From: Eutreptiella sp. 'Long Island Sound 2002'
Lineage: Eukaryota; Euglenozoa; Euglenophyceae; Eutreptiales; Eutreptiaceae
Length of the DNA: 64,000 nt
Reading direction: 5' to 3'
Assembly: GCA_964036045.1 (NCBI GenBank)
Contig: OZ038383.1
Span: 95,475,568-95,539,567, forward strand
Part shown: one piece after another, positions 54,801-64,000 of the stretch
How the letters are laid out: each line of letters opens with the position of its first letter
Position numbering within the stretch: the stretch's first letter is position 1
Notes under the pieces: model-generated
The model's input: the letters and a program-made list of their open reading frames with translations, nothing else
What the model was told of the DNA's origin: nothing
Databases searched by the model: none
Made by a program: the position numbers and the translations under genes

Positions 54801-55685
54801 CTCGACCGCTTCTTGGGGAAGCTGGACGATTGGTGGGTGACCGTCACTGAAGACATGGATCCCGCGGATGCGGAGAGATACGTCTTCAAACGGTTCAGGT
54901 ACCGCCTGCCGGAAGTGCTCCAAGAGCTTTACTTCTTCGCGACCAAGGAGGGGAAAATCAAGACCCCAAAGGAAGCCAAGAAGTCGCTCAACGAGCAGGA
55001 GCGGGTGGACGCTCCGCAGGTGGCTGCCAAGCGGTGGAAGGCCATCAAGCTTGAGCATGATGGTCGGGAGATCCACCTACGGAATTGGCGGGACTTCCGG
55101 GGGCAATACAGCCTCTTCCGCCGCAACGTGGAGGACTGGAACGAGGGTGACGAGCAGGCTTGCCTGCTCTCCATGCTGCCGGAAGCATGGATCAAGAGGG
55201 TCACCAAGTAGGAAGCCAAGAGGGCCAAGTCCAACCACACGGTCAAGATGATGCTCTGCAAGGATTATCATTCGAACGAGGTGGCTTGGGCAAGGAGGAA
55301 CGTGGCCCGGGATGTCAAACGGCACTCTCTGCGGAACGCTCTCCTCATCACCGTCTCGGGCGATCGCGAGAAGACCGCGATGTGGCTCCTTGATGAGTGT
55401 GACGTGAGCGGCCAGACCATCCGTTTGCAGGCCATCCCGGCGCGGATGAGCTGCGACGAGATCCTGGAGTGGGTTGGAGAGGAAGTACTCAAGGAGTACC
55501 GGAACCTCCACCACACCCGCGGGTTGAGGCCCGGCGACCGTGACGTCAACTACGTTGGCGAGGGGCCTGGCGGGGAAGCTGCCATGGACCCAGCGGGAGC
55601 CGACGGCGATGAGACTCTCGTCGACGATGACGACAACGATGAGCCCGCGAGATGGCCGTTTGTGCCTTCGTGGCCCACAACCTGA
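51816..55685 (+). pseudogene. Gag of element 3 (coiled coils, collagen-like linker, capsid-like core)
   Basis: A single frame stays open over about 1,290 codons apart from TAA at 52,014, TGA at 54,192 and TAG at 55,209. From 52,158 it encodes a Ser/Arg-rich segment, then an Ala/Glu/Lys-rich coiled coil (52,690-53,160, repeated AEERAK and EAEKARL patterns). A collagen-like PPGGGP linker follows (about 53,600-53,800), then heptads with two near-repeats of QRELDIA (53,930-54,010). After the TGA comes a capsid-like core: YDGNPLNLDRFLGKLDDWW (from about 54,780), YRLPEVLQELYFF, then RARRNVARDVK-type sequence, ending in an Asp-rich tail at 55,600-55,650. The pattern YDG-x(3)-NLDRFLxKLDDW is typical of Ty3-type capsid proteins. 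It would form the particle. Confidence 0.7.
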
Positions 55686-55710
55686 ACGCGGGGAGCAACC
55701 GGGGAAGCTG

Positions 55711-56194
55711 AAAGCCCCTGCAGCAGGGTTGGAAGAAGAAGGAGAAGAGGAACCCCCGCCGCATTGGCGACCCTCCGCTGTCCTTTGGGGAGTTCATACG
55801 AGCTCACCCTCAGGGCTGTTTCGTGTGTTATGGGAGGAAGCGAGGCTTCAACCATGACCACCGAACATGCGCCATCCACCAGGCCGACACGGAGGCCTAC
55901 AAGAAGGCGCACGGGTCGAAGAAGCGTGCGCCCGCGGGTATTCGGGAAGCCAAAGTGGAGGTCGACAAGGACGAGCTCTCCAAGCTGATGTCGATGGGGA
56001 CCGAGTCCGCCAAGGAGATCCAGGAGATCAAGAGGTCCTGGATCCCCAGGTCGGACAACAAGAACAAGGAGAACAAAGAGAACGACCAGAACAAGGACAA
56101 GGAGAAGAAGCCTCGGAATAGGGGAAAGAAGAAGGGTGTCAACGAGGTTGATGCGGAGGAGAATACCCCTACTTCCACAACCGACGCCCCATAG
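55711..56194 (+). pseudogene. Nucleocapsid-like end of Gag, element 3
   Basis: A frame shifted from the preceding Gag frame carries a basic stretch (WKKKEKRNPRRIGD), then GCFVCYGRKRGFNHDHRTC, an unusual zinc-knuckle-like C-x2-C-x8-H-x4-C (standard spacing is C-x2-C-x4-H-x4-C). A helical, Lys/Glu-rich tail ends at TAG 56,192-56,194. It would bind genomic RNA. A frameshift near 55,645 and TGA near 55,708 separate it from the capsid part. Confidence 0.6.
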
Positions 56195-56245
56195 CGGAGC
56201 CCCTGCAGCCAAGGGCCCCAGCTAGGGCGGTCGCAGGATGGTGTC

Positions 56246-57052
56246 GTGGGAAGCGCCACACCATCCCAGTCGGGAGGCGATAAGCATAAAGGGACTGCCG
56301 CGGGCAGAAGGCCCGGTCCGGCACCCAGTCGCGGTGGCGGGCTGAGGGCAAGTGAAGGCACGAACCCTTGCACCCGTCCATCCTTCGCGACTAAGAATGT
56401 GTTCGATGTGCTTCAAGATCTATCTGAGAGTATCGGAGGATCACTCAGACCGCAGCTGGATGCTGCAGATGGGCAGCCTGAGCCCATTGTCCATGACCTG
56501 CACCAGTCGCTTGTTGAGCTTCTGGAACGGCCGGAGATCCTGAGCTTGCACGCCGTGCGCCGAGTGGGGCGTGAGCGGCAGTTGCACCTTAAGGTCCGTG
56601 CCTTATGCGGGGAAGTGGAAAAGGTCTTCGACGTGTTGGTCGACACGGGAGCAGAGGTCAGCTTGGTCAAGGCTGGCCTACTTCCACCAGAGTGTTTGAC
56701 CGACAGTCGGAAACCTGTCAGGCTGAAGGTGGCGAACGGCCAGTACATGGTGGGAGGCACGAAGGAAGCGGCCATCGGGCTGCAGTTCGTGAACCATCGT
56801 GAGCTGAGCCGCCCAGACCTCGGCAAGGAAATCCTCCTGCAAGGTCGCTTCTACGAGGCCGAGATGGACTGGGACATGATTGTTTGGTACGACTTCATGA
56901 TGGAGACGGACTCCGGCGTTTTCCCGGCCAAGGCCTCCATGACCCTGTACCAGGACGACCACCTCTCGTGGCTTTCGTCACCTGAGCACCATGTGGAATG
57001 CCAATGGATCCACCCGGAACGCAATCAGCTCGAAGTGGCCGCTGGGCACTGA
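56246..57052 (+). CDS. Aspartic protease of element 3
   Basis: The open frame of 268 codons carries VDVLVDTGAEVSLV-type sequence with the catalytic DTG starting at 56,642 (residue 133). A flap/β-strand region follows, then DMIVWYDFMMETD (about 56,876-56,914), which occupies the position of the usual hydrophobic-Gly-x-D-F-hydrophobic motif but has Trp in place of Gly. Residues 1-110 are a linker with an amphipathic segment (VHDLHQSLVELLERPE). It should process Gag-Pol when active. It overlaps the next frame at 56,991. Confidence 0.75.
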   Translation: MGSATPSQSGGDKHKGTAAGRRPGPAPSRGGGLRASEGTNPCTRPSFATKNVFDVLQDLSESIGGSLRPQLDAADGQPEPIVHDLHQSLVELLERPEILSLHAVRRVGRERQLHLKVRALCGEVEKVFDVLVDTGAEVSLVKAGLLPPECLTDSRKPVRLKVANGQYMVGGTKEAAIGLQFVNHRELSRPDLGKEILLQGRFYEAEMDWDMIVWYDFMMETDSGVFPAKASMTLYQDDHLSWLSSPEHHVECQWIHPERNQLEVAAGH

Positions 57053-58652
57053 GCCAACTGGGCCAGCAAACCAGGAGTACGGCGTAATGCCGGAAGTGGC
57101 GAGCCCAGTGGTTGCGGACCTGGGAGCTTCGGATCTGGCCCTGGATGCGTTCTCTTCAGGAACCTCCGCCCATCTTCGGGTTTGTGAGAAGTACTGGAGC
57201 GCCCAGGACTCCGCGTGGGAGAAGCACTGGGGTCCGCATCAGGGTTTGATGTGGATCCATTGCCCCCGATGGGACATCCCAAGGGCGGTAGCGAAGATTC
57301 GCAAGGACCGCTGCAAGGCAGTGCTGGTTGTTCCTATGGGGTGCAGCGAGGAGGAAAGTACCCGACATTGGGTGGTCTCATTGACCAACATGACCTTAAA
57401 CAAGATCGTCCTACCGGCTGGAGAGAGTGTCTATCAGGACGCTAAGGGACAGCCCATGCCACCCCAGAGATGGCCAACGGAATTCCACTATGTGGATGGG
57501 GGCCTTGATGAGGCCGACACCACGGACTTCGTGTGTGTCAACCGCATCATAGCTGAGCCCTGGCGGCAATGCTTTGCGGTTTCCCCTGTTGACATCGGAG
57601 AATCGGAGGACCCCCTCACTGAAGAGGAGTTGGATCTGGTACAGGGGTATATGGATCAGCCCTTTCACGACTGGGGAAGCCAGCGTGAGGGCAAAGGCCA
57701 GGACAAAGCCTGGTGGGAAGTGGACTCGATCGTCTCTGGTTCCTATGATGGAGATACCTTCGTAAGGAGGGTGCTGGACCACATGTCCAGCCAGGACGAG
57801 CCAATCGGCGGAAACCCACCCACCTACGGCGATCTGTTCCGAGGCAAGACCAGAGATGGCCCTTTGGGCCACCTGGGAAGACCACCTGAGCCGAAACCGA
57901 GTGGGGTCGCTACCCCTCAAGTAAGCTCCGTGGTTCAAGTGCCCGGAAAAGCCAAGGCGGAGTCCGATGAGTGCCCCAAGATCCAGGCATTGAGGGCCAG
58001 GCTGAAGCAGAAGTATGGTGATACCTTCTTCAGCGGAAAACCTGTGTTTCCCCCACCGGTGCGTGGACCGTATGGCGAGGCCAAGATACGACTGAAGCAG
58101 GACCCCCGTGTGTATCGGCACCGGGAGTTCGCCCTGGGGGGCGAGAGGAAGGAGGCCATGGAGAAGATCCTCCGTGACTTCATCGAGAGAGGCTGGCTTG
58201 AACCGTGCCACTCCGAGTGGGCCTCCCCGTGCTTCGTCGTCCCCAAGAAGGTGGCCGGTGAGTGGCGGCTCGTGGTCGACTACCGCGGCCTAAACGCCCG
58301 AACGCAGCATGACAGCTATACGGTGCCCCTCATTGAGGACATGCTGCAAAAACAACACCGGCGGAGGATCTTCAGGGTGATTGACCTGAAACATGGTTAT
58401 CATTAGATGCCTCTCGCCGAGGAGTCCCGTGCCTGCACAGCAAAGAGCACCCCACTTGGACCTCTCCAGTGGAAAGTGATGCCCATGGGCGTTACCAACG
58501 GCAATGCGGCTTTTCAGCGGATGCTGGAGAACCTGCTTGAGCTGGTTCGTGACTGTGCGGACTCCTTCGTGGACGACGTAATCATCGCGTCCAGGGACCC
58601 CAGTATGAGCTACGAGGAGCTCCTGGGTGCACATGAGAGGGACGTCACTTGA
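56991..58652 (+). pseudogene. Dam-methyltransferase-like domain plus reverse transcriptase of element 3
   Basis: Residues 51-150 (57,141-57,440) show LDAFSSG, a Trp pair region with KHW, GLMWIHCPRW, AVAKIRK, a strand AVLVVPMG and RHWVVSL, the same order as the methyltransferase-like domain of element 2. The catalytic NPPY position reads HCPR, so it is probably inactive. A long linker with a DxWWEVD segment follows. RT starts near residue 330, with FVVPKKVAGEWRLVVDYRGLN (58,236-58,295), VIDLKHGYH, then TAG at 58,404-58,406 where Gln is usual, MPLAEESRACTA, LQWKVMPMGVTNGNAAFQRML, and the catalytic FVDD at 58,565-58,576. The frame is lost at TGA 58,650-58,652, where an indel near 58,630 precedes the RNase H frame. 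Confidence 0.75.
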
Positions 58653-59790
58653 GTGCTGGACCTTCCCCGCTCGGCACAAACTCAAGGGCAGCAGTGACAA
58701 GGCCACCATTGCGGTAAGCGAGGTGGTCTTCGCTGGCGACGTAGTTGGGAACGGGCAGCGAAAGCCCATACCTGGCAAGGTGGCTGCGATTGAGCACTGG
58801 GAAAAGGCCAAAATGCTCTCTGAGCTGCGTGCGTACTTGGGGTTCTGCAACTACTACTCGGGGTATATCAAGATGTATGCCGAGTATGCAGCCCCCATGA
58901 CGACCATGCTCAAGGGCAACCGAGAGGAGACCAAGAAGGGGTCCAAGAAGGCGCTGGTCTGGAATGCAGAATCCGACCGTGCCTTTGAGGGGATGAAGCA
59001 GGCGCTGCTATCCGCAGTGGGTCTGCACCTCGTGGATCCCGACCGAGGGTTCGTCCTGCGCACCGACGCTTCCGACTACGCCGTTGGCGCTGTGTTGGAG
59101 CAGGTGCTTGACGATGGGAGGCACGTGCCCGTGGCCTTCTGGAGCCGAGTCCTCGTGGAAGCACAGAGACGGACGTGGACGCCCCGAGAGAAGGAGGCGT
59201 ATGCCATCGTCATTGCTCTCAGGAAATTGGCTGGGTACATAGCCCTCCATCCCGTCACCGTCTGCACCGACCATCAGAGTCTGCAGTCGTGGCACAAGGA
59301 GCACGTGGACACCCCCTCAGGTCCCGCCTCCCGACGGGCAAGATGGCATGAGACCTTGGCCAAGTTCGACCTCACAGTTGTGTATGTTCCTGGCAAGGAC
59401 AACACAGTGGCGGACTGTCTCAGTAGGTGGGCCTATCCCGCCAGCAAGGGCATGACCGATGTGTCTGCCCATGGCGATGAGGCTGAGACCGCTGAGGCCA
59501 AGAGGATCATTGAAATGGAGCGCCTGATGGAGGAGGAGGGTGTTAAATGCTTCGTCGTCATGGCTGCGGATGCCCCCCTCGGAACGAGGATGGGCAGAGC
59601 GGTCAGAGTACTCGCCCCTGATGGAGCTGAGTCCGACAAGCACCTCTTCCCTGAATCTTGCCTCCAGGACGACTGGACCGACGACTACTCTAAGTCCGAG
59701 GCCTTTGCGGCCGAGTATAGGGCTGTCACCGACCCTGATGACGGGCAGAAGTGGCCAAAGGGGCTGACCGAAGAGGATGGCAAGCTTTAG
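58627..59790 (+). pseudogene. RT connection and RNase H of element 3
   Basis: The 387-codon frame starts with the end of RT (VVFAGDVVGNGQRKP; ELRAYLGFCNYYSGYIKMYAEYAAP), then RNase H: VLRTDASDYAVGAVLEQ (Asp at 59,065), FWSRVLVEAQRRTWTPREKEAYAIV (Glu), TVCTDHQSLQSW (Asp), and the connection VYVPGKDNTVADCLSRWAYP. An acidic linker rich in Glu/Ala follows. TAG at 59,788-59,790 interrupts the frame just before integrase; the same frame then continues. RNase H removes the RNA strand after copying. Confidence 0.85.
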
Positions 59791-59823
59791 CGGAATGGTA
59801 AGCTGCTGGTCCCGGAGTCCCGG

Positions 59824-60549
59824 GTGCTCGAGCTGTGTGAAACTTGGCACCACCACATGATGCACCCAGGGGTCAGGAAGCAAGCCATGGACATGCAGCG
59901 CCGGTTCGAGATCGACCGGATCGGTCTCTACAGTGCCATCAAGAAGGTCAGGAAGGGTTGCGCGGTCTGTCAGGCCTGCAATCCCGATAACCGGAACGTC
60001 AAGGGGGAAGCCCAAAGGACCCCGGTGCCTGACCAGCCCATGGAGAGCGTGGCCATGCACGTCTTCTCCATGCCCGAAGTGCACATTGGCAAGGAGACCT
60101 TTCACTGTGTGGTTCTTTGTGTGGATCGCCACAGTGGCTACGTAGTAGCCGTTCCAGCACGCAAAAAGGGGTTGCTTGCCAAGGAAGTGGCAGTCATGAT
60201 GATTCGTCATTGGCTGACCGTCTTTGACATCCCCCGAACCATTTGCAGTGACCGAGGGCCCCAGTTTACTGCTGGCTGGTTCAAGGCTATGTGTTCCCTC
60301 ATGGGAATACGTCATGCCAAGAGCGTCGCCTATCTCAGCCGGTCTAACGGCCGTGCTGAAGTGGCTGCACGGCAGCTGTTCGAGAAGCTGCGCAAGATTC
60401 ACATCACCCATCCACGTCGGAACTGGTTTGAGGAGATGTGGCCTGCTCTGAAGACCCATCATGACACCCCCACTCCGGGTGGTCTGTCCCCTCACCAGAT
60501 TCTGTTCGGCAGGGACCCCCCTGGGTCGGGGACTTCCCTTGTCTGGTGA
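59824..60549 (+). pseudogene. Integrase of element 3 with altered catalytic residue
   Basis: The N-terminal zinc-binding HHCC module spans about 59,845-59,980 (WHHHMMHPGVRKQ ... CAVCQAC). In the core, the first catalytic Asp is replaced by His: PMESVAMHVFSMPE, codon CAC at 60,058-60,060. The second Asp (ICSDRGPQF, 60,250) and Glu (SNGRAEVAARQL, 60,358) are present with 35 residues between them, as expected for DD35E. Loss of the first Asp should abolish strand transfer. A frameshift near 60,515 moves the C-terminal part to another frame. Confidence 0.85.
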
Positions 60550-61171
60550 TGGTATGGCCATGGACGCCAAGGAATTCTTTGCGCGGCAAGAGCAAACGGC
60601 GCGGGACATCCGCCAGCAGCTCGAGAAGGAGCATGCTGAGCGTCAGAAGTCCGCCCCAAGCTCGACAGCGCAGAAGTTCAGGGTGGGAGACCCCTAGTGG
60701 GTGATTAGACCCCGCCCTATGGGCACCCACCGCACCAAAACCTGGTTCACACCCGGAGAGCTGGTCCGCAGGATTGGTGAGGACACCTACCGCATCAAGG
60801 TGGGTCACAGACAGTTCCGGGAGCGCCACGAGAGTCAACTCCGTGTGCGGGAACCCGACCTCTGTGGCCTACACGTGTCCCTGGACTATGCCGCACATGA
60901 GGCTGATTCGGACGACGACTATGCTGAGCAGAACGACTATACCGTCGAGAAGATCCTGGCCCAGCGTCAGAACGCCTCGGCACCCGGAGGCCTCGAGTTC
61001 AAGGTTCGTTGGCGAGGCTATGGGCCGTCCCACGATACCTGGAAACCCGTCTCTTCGTTCGTAACGCGGATTAATAGCCCCTTCATGGACTACATCCGCA
61101 AGCACAAGACCAAGATCCATGTCTCAGACTTGGCAGCACTCACCCGGGCGATTGCAGCCAGGGGCGCCTGA
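60550..61171 (+). pseudogene. Integrase C-terminal module and chromodomain of element 3
   Basis: After the frameshift a frame continues through TAG at 60,695-60,697 to TGA at 61,169-61,171. KFRVGDP, then RTKTWFTPGELVRRIGEDTY and RERHESQLR, form the GPY/F-like integrase tail. An acidic linker (DSDDDYAEQND) leads to a chromodomain at about 60,937-61,065: YTVEKILAQR, EFKVRWRGYGPSHDTWKPVSSF. Chromodomains direct chromovirus integration to modified histones. The aromatic cage positions (Tyr, Trp, Trp) appear present. Confidence 0.85.
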
Positions 61172-62650
61172 TCACCGCCCTGAGCTCTCCCCTGATGCGT
61201 TTTGAGCGCTTGTTTGGTCGACGGATCGTCCCTCACTTGCTTGCTCTCTTCCATCTTCCGGTGACCTGCCATCAGAGTGGCCATATACCCCCCCCTGCTG
61301 AATCCAGAGGAGGATGGCCCCTCTCTTCAACTTCTTTTCGTCACTCCCCGCCTGCTGAATCCTTGGGAAACCAGGCAGGGCGACTGACCTTCATATTTTC
61401 TGAGCTCTTAGGGCCTTGAAGCCCATACGACGTTGCGCAACGGATGCCGCTGTCATCGGCATTGCGATTTTTTGGTGTCTGGTCTGGTCCCATGGCACTT
61501 GCGGGATCCAGACCAGTCTACGTGTGTCTGCAGACTATATATGGCCTAAACTTGGGCGTTTTCCTGTCCACCCTCCTGCATATGCCTTATCCTAACCGGG
61601 GCGTGGTTTGGCGCTCTGTCCAGAGTGTGTTTACACGCGTATTACCCCGTTTATTGCTTTCTCTTCTGCCCCCCCAGGATATGTGCAATATGTATGTTGC
61701 TTATTATCAGCCCATCACCAAGATGTGGACTGTTTTTCCCCCTCGAGGGGATGCGAATCGGAATACGCAGACGCCTTGAGTCGCCGTTTACATGCTCTTA
61801 CGTAAGGTCCGGCCTGGACCAGTACTTGAGTACAGATTCTTCTGTTTGAGTGCCTGTGATACCGTGTGCCCTAGTGGCTGTGATGTGCTGAGATCCTGAT
61901 TGCGCCAGGCGGGAAGCCATGTTGCCTGACTACACTCCAAGCGGTCCGCCGCTGTCAGTCCCAGTGTGAGCCTACCGACTCGCAGACGCACTTGCAGTCG
62001 GGTGGCGACCTCCGGTGTCCTGACCTCGGTCAGTCTGCCTGGGAGACTGGTGGTTTGAGGAGTCGACGCCTCTGCCCATACTGCATGGGGACTCCCCCAT
62101 GCATGGCCTTCGTGGTAATGGGGCGAGGGAAAAGACGGCCTTGATGCCCGATCCCTTAAGGAGGAGCTCGTTCGGCTGTACCACTCTGGACTCGCGTCGT
62201 GGATATGGACATGGTGCGCCCAAGGAAGGACCCGTGGGGACTCTCCCCCAGCCTGCGGCCTTGGGAAGCCTGGGGTAGCCTGATGGATCTTTGTGGTTGC
62301 TTTCGGCCTGTGGGACCACCTCGGTCGTCGTGTGACGCCTATGTTGGCCGTGTATGCCACTGCCACTGTGGTAGTGACCGTCGCAGCCGGCACCCGGTGC
62401 GCCTGGTATGGGTTAACGGGCCTTTTGGATGCCGAACAATCGCCGCCAGGACCCTGGACTTGATACTTGATACTATACTTGCAGTTACTAACAGCTACAG
62501 CACCGTACCTGTCTTACTGTGGGATTTGGGCAGCCTAACCTGCGAATCAGCCTGAAGTCAGGATGTGACACCCCCCCCCCCTTCAGGGAATGGTCCTGGG
62601 TACCCGCTGCCATGCTTGGGTGTTATCGAGCCCCCCCCAGGGTTTGCTCT
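61172..62650. other. 3' non-coding region of element 3
   Basis: This is about 1.5 kb between the chromodomain stop and the polypurine tract. Short frames have no recognisable domain. A C run lies at 62,570-62,582. The stretch near 61,745-61,800 can be read as ESEYADALSRRL, resembling an RNase H end, but it is isolated. Confidence 0.5.
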
Positions 62651-62661
62651 AAGGAGGGGGG
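62651..62661 (+). promoter_or_regulatory. Polypurine tract of element 3
   Basis: AAGGAGGGGGG lies immediately before the TG that starts the right LTR. This is the expected plus-strand primer site and fixes the LTR boundary at 62,662. Confidence 0.8.
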
Positions 62662-64000
62662 TGAAGCGGTACCCAGAACCTATGGCCCATGGCCCGGAGG
62701 CCTGTGAGCCGTCACACCCGTGCGGAAGCCGTTGACACCGGCTGTCAGCGGGATATCCCTGTTCTCTACCCCGCGAAATCTGGAAATCCGATTTCTAACC
62801 ATTAAGTCGATGTGGAATTACCATAATTTTACTGTCTTGGTCAATTTGCGGTTAGATATCGGTGAAATACCTGATTTCTACCGCGATTTCCAATTGTCGT
62901 GAAATCGCCGCAGTCGCGCCGCCTGTCGTTGCCTGTCCCGTGGACTGCATTAGATAATTCTGTAGAACGATCTTTCTTGAAGTTAAGACTGAAACAGTCT
63001 TCGAGTGATCCGCAATTTTTTCCTTGATATAACGGATGGCGTCCCAGATCTTTCCCAGAAATCTGGGCAGCCGAAGGCGCTTTGAACCCCCAAGTGGAAT
63101 AACAAGGGTTACGAGCGTTCAAGCGCCCAAGGACGAACTAACGTGCCTCATAGGCACTGTGTATGAGGTTTCGCCCCCCATAGTCATAGGATGAGGCCAA
63201 GGGATCCCAACTCCATAGGCCCAAAGGGTTATTTATTTTGGGTGTTCTCCGAGAAATGGGCAATCTCACGTACTTGGTGTCCAAGTACGTGTAGAAGTAT
63301 GTTGAGTTGGCGTTTTCTCCCTCTTTGCTTGCCTCTACATCCGGGGCATATCACTTGTCTTCCCCGGATAGTGCATATATGATCTCCATGTATATATGGG
63401 CAACATATTTTGCGTGCATGCTAAAATTCGGCTTTCCGAAAGGAGGTCGATTTTTGACCAAAGCACTTGCATGCGTGTTAAGGGACCAAAGTTACATTAG
63501 AATATAGGCATACTTTGATTCTAGGCCATTAGGTTGGGTGTAGAAGGCATGGGTAGGGTTGTATGCCATATTTGATGTCATATCACGTGCCCATTTGGCG
63601 GGTGCACCATTCCGAGACTAACCGGCCAATGGACCCCATATCGCACGAGGCCCTTCATTGTACTCCCAACCAACACTCGCAAGCCTAACCTTCGTGAAGG
63701 GACGATTGTGGAGCGCCCCCAAAGCGATGCGTTGCGAGCAAGGTGTGTTTTTTGCAATATTCCATTTTTGCATGTGCCCACTTGGGAGGCAGCGCGCGCG
63801 ACCTTCCAAAGCGCCCCAAGTGGAGCACATAGGTGGAATGGAAGGTCATTGGTGTCAAGTCATTGTGTTTAGAAGGATTGGTCGATTACTCAATCCAAGC
63901 CGAAGATATTATAATATATTTGTGCGCCTTTCAAGGCACTTTTGGGTGTTTTTTCGCCAATATTGCTGTTTTTTGCTCGTCATGATGTCAAGTGGCGACC
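62662..64000 (+). repeat. 3' LTR of element 3 (cut by window end)
   Basis: This is the direct copy of 48,464-49,800. Small differences include TAAC/TACC near 62,767 and a changed stretch at 63,250-63,266. The hairpin and TATA-like box are retained. Its end, and the predicted TGTAT target duplication, lie beyond the window. Confidence 0.85.
63267..63291. repeat. Perfect hairpin in the 3' LTR
   Basis: This is the same 11-base-arm palindrome as at 49,068-49,092, unchanged, while flanking bases have diverged. Confidence 0.8.

Larger units (their letters stand above)
48464..64000 (+). mobile_element. Element 3: chromodomain Ty3/gypsy retrotransposon nested in element 2
   Basis: Long direct repeats start at 48,464 and 62,662 with the same TGAAGCGGTACCC sequence. 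The right copy directly follows a polypurine tract and the left copy interrupts the RNase H of element 2. Between them are Gag, zinc knuckle, protease, methyltransferase-like domain, RT, RNase H, integrase and chromodomain in Ty3/chromovirus order. The element exceeds 15.5 kb and runs off the window. The predicted target duplication is TGTAT (48,459-48,463) but its partner lies outside. Stops, frameshifts and an integrase Asp to His change indicate inactivity. Confidence 0.85.

Noticed and set aside
61608-61805. ESEYADALSRRL as a second RNase H fragment downstream of the chromodomain
   Set aside because: It is a single short resemblance with no other RNase H motif in the same frame nearby.
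1-64000. tRNA, rRNA or bacterial operon features
   Set aside because: I found no tRNA box B pattern, no rRNA segment and no ribosome-binding-site-linked gene strings. Reading was by eye, so a covariance-model search could still find a small RNA.

Overview
This window is eukaryotic, repeat-dominated DNA. I see no convincing single-copy host gene, no rRNA or tRNA gene, and no bacterial-type operon. It holds two Ty3/gypsy-type LTR retrotransposons (one nested in the other), a remnant of a third, a TIR DNA transposon, a SINE-like insertion, a kilobase-scale minisatellite, several low-complexity tracts, and a large duplicated block with two unfamiliar long reading frames. Such density points to a large genome, for example an alga (green or streptophyte) or a dinoflagellate. 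That host assignment is a low-confidence inference.

Region 1 (1-26.7 kb): about 10 kb is present twice in direct orientation (copy A, 1-9,745; copy B, 9,746-21,865). Each copy has a long unrecognised Pro/Thr/His-rich polyprotein on the minus strand, G/T-rich low-complexity DNA, a short tandem array, and a plus-strand protein with an RNase H domain followed by a Cys/His motif, as at the C-terminus of some non-LTR retrotransposon polyproteins. A purine-rich tail follows. In copy A a 3.05-kb piece of the polyprotein (552-3,597) is inverted. Copy B carries a SINE-like insertion with target-site duplications.

Region 2 (26.7-31 kb): a decayed Ty3-type RNase H/integrase remnant, then a gag gene (copy 2a) split by a 1.23-kb TIR element at 28,493-29,723. 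Region 3 (31-39.9 kb): a 65-bp minisatellite of about 77 units (31,452-36,500), open in all three forward frames, followed by other tandem repeats and pyrimidine- or G/T-rich DNA.

Region 4 (39.9-48.46 kb): element 2, a Ty3-type retrotransposon with coiled-coil Gag plus zinc knuckle, protease, Cys-rich module, dUTPase, a Dam-methyltransferase-like domain, reverse transcriptase and part of RNase H. It breaks off where element 3 begins.

Region 5 (48.46-64 kb): element 3, a chromodomain Ty3-type element. Its long direct repeats start at 48,464 and 62,662, the second right after a polypurine tract. Order: Gag, zinc knuckle, protease, the same Dam-methyltransferase-like domain, RT, RNase H, integrase, chromodomain. 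Both elements carry frameshifts, in-frame stops and altered catalytic residues (protease DIG in element 2, integrase Asp to His in element 3), so both look inactive. The shared methyltransferase-like domain between protease and RT is the most interesting observation.
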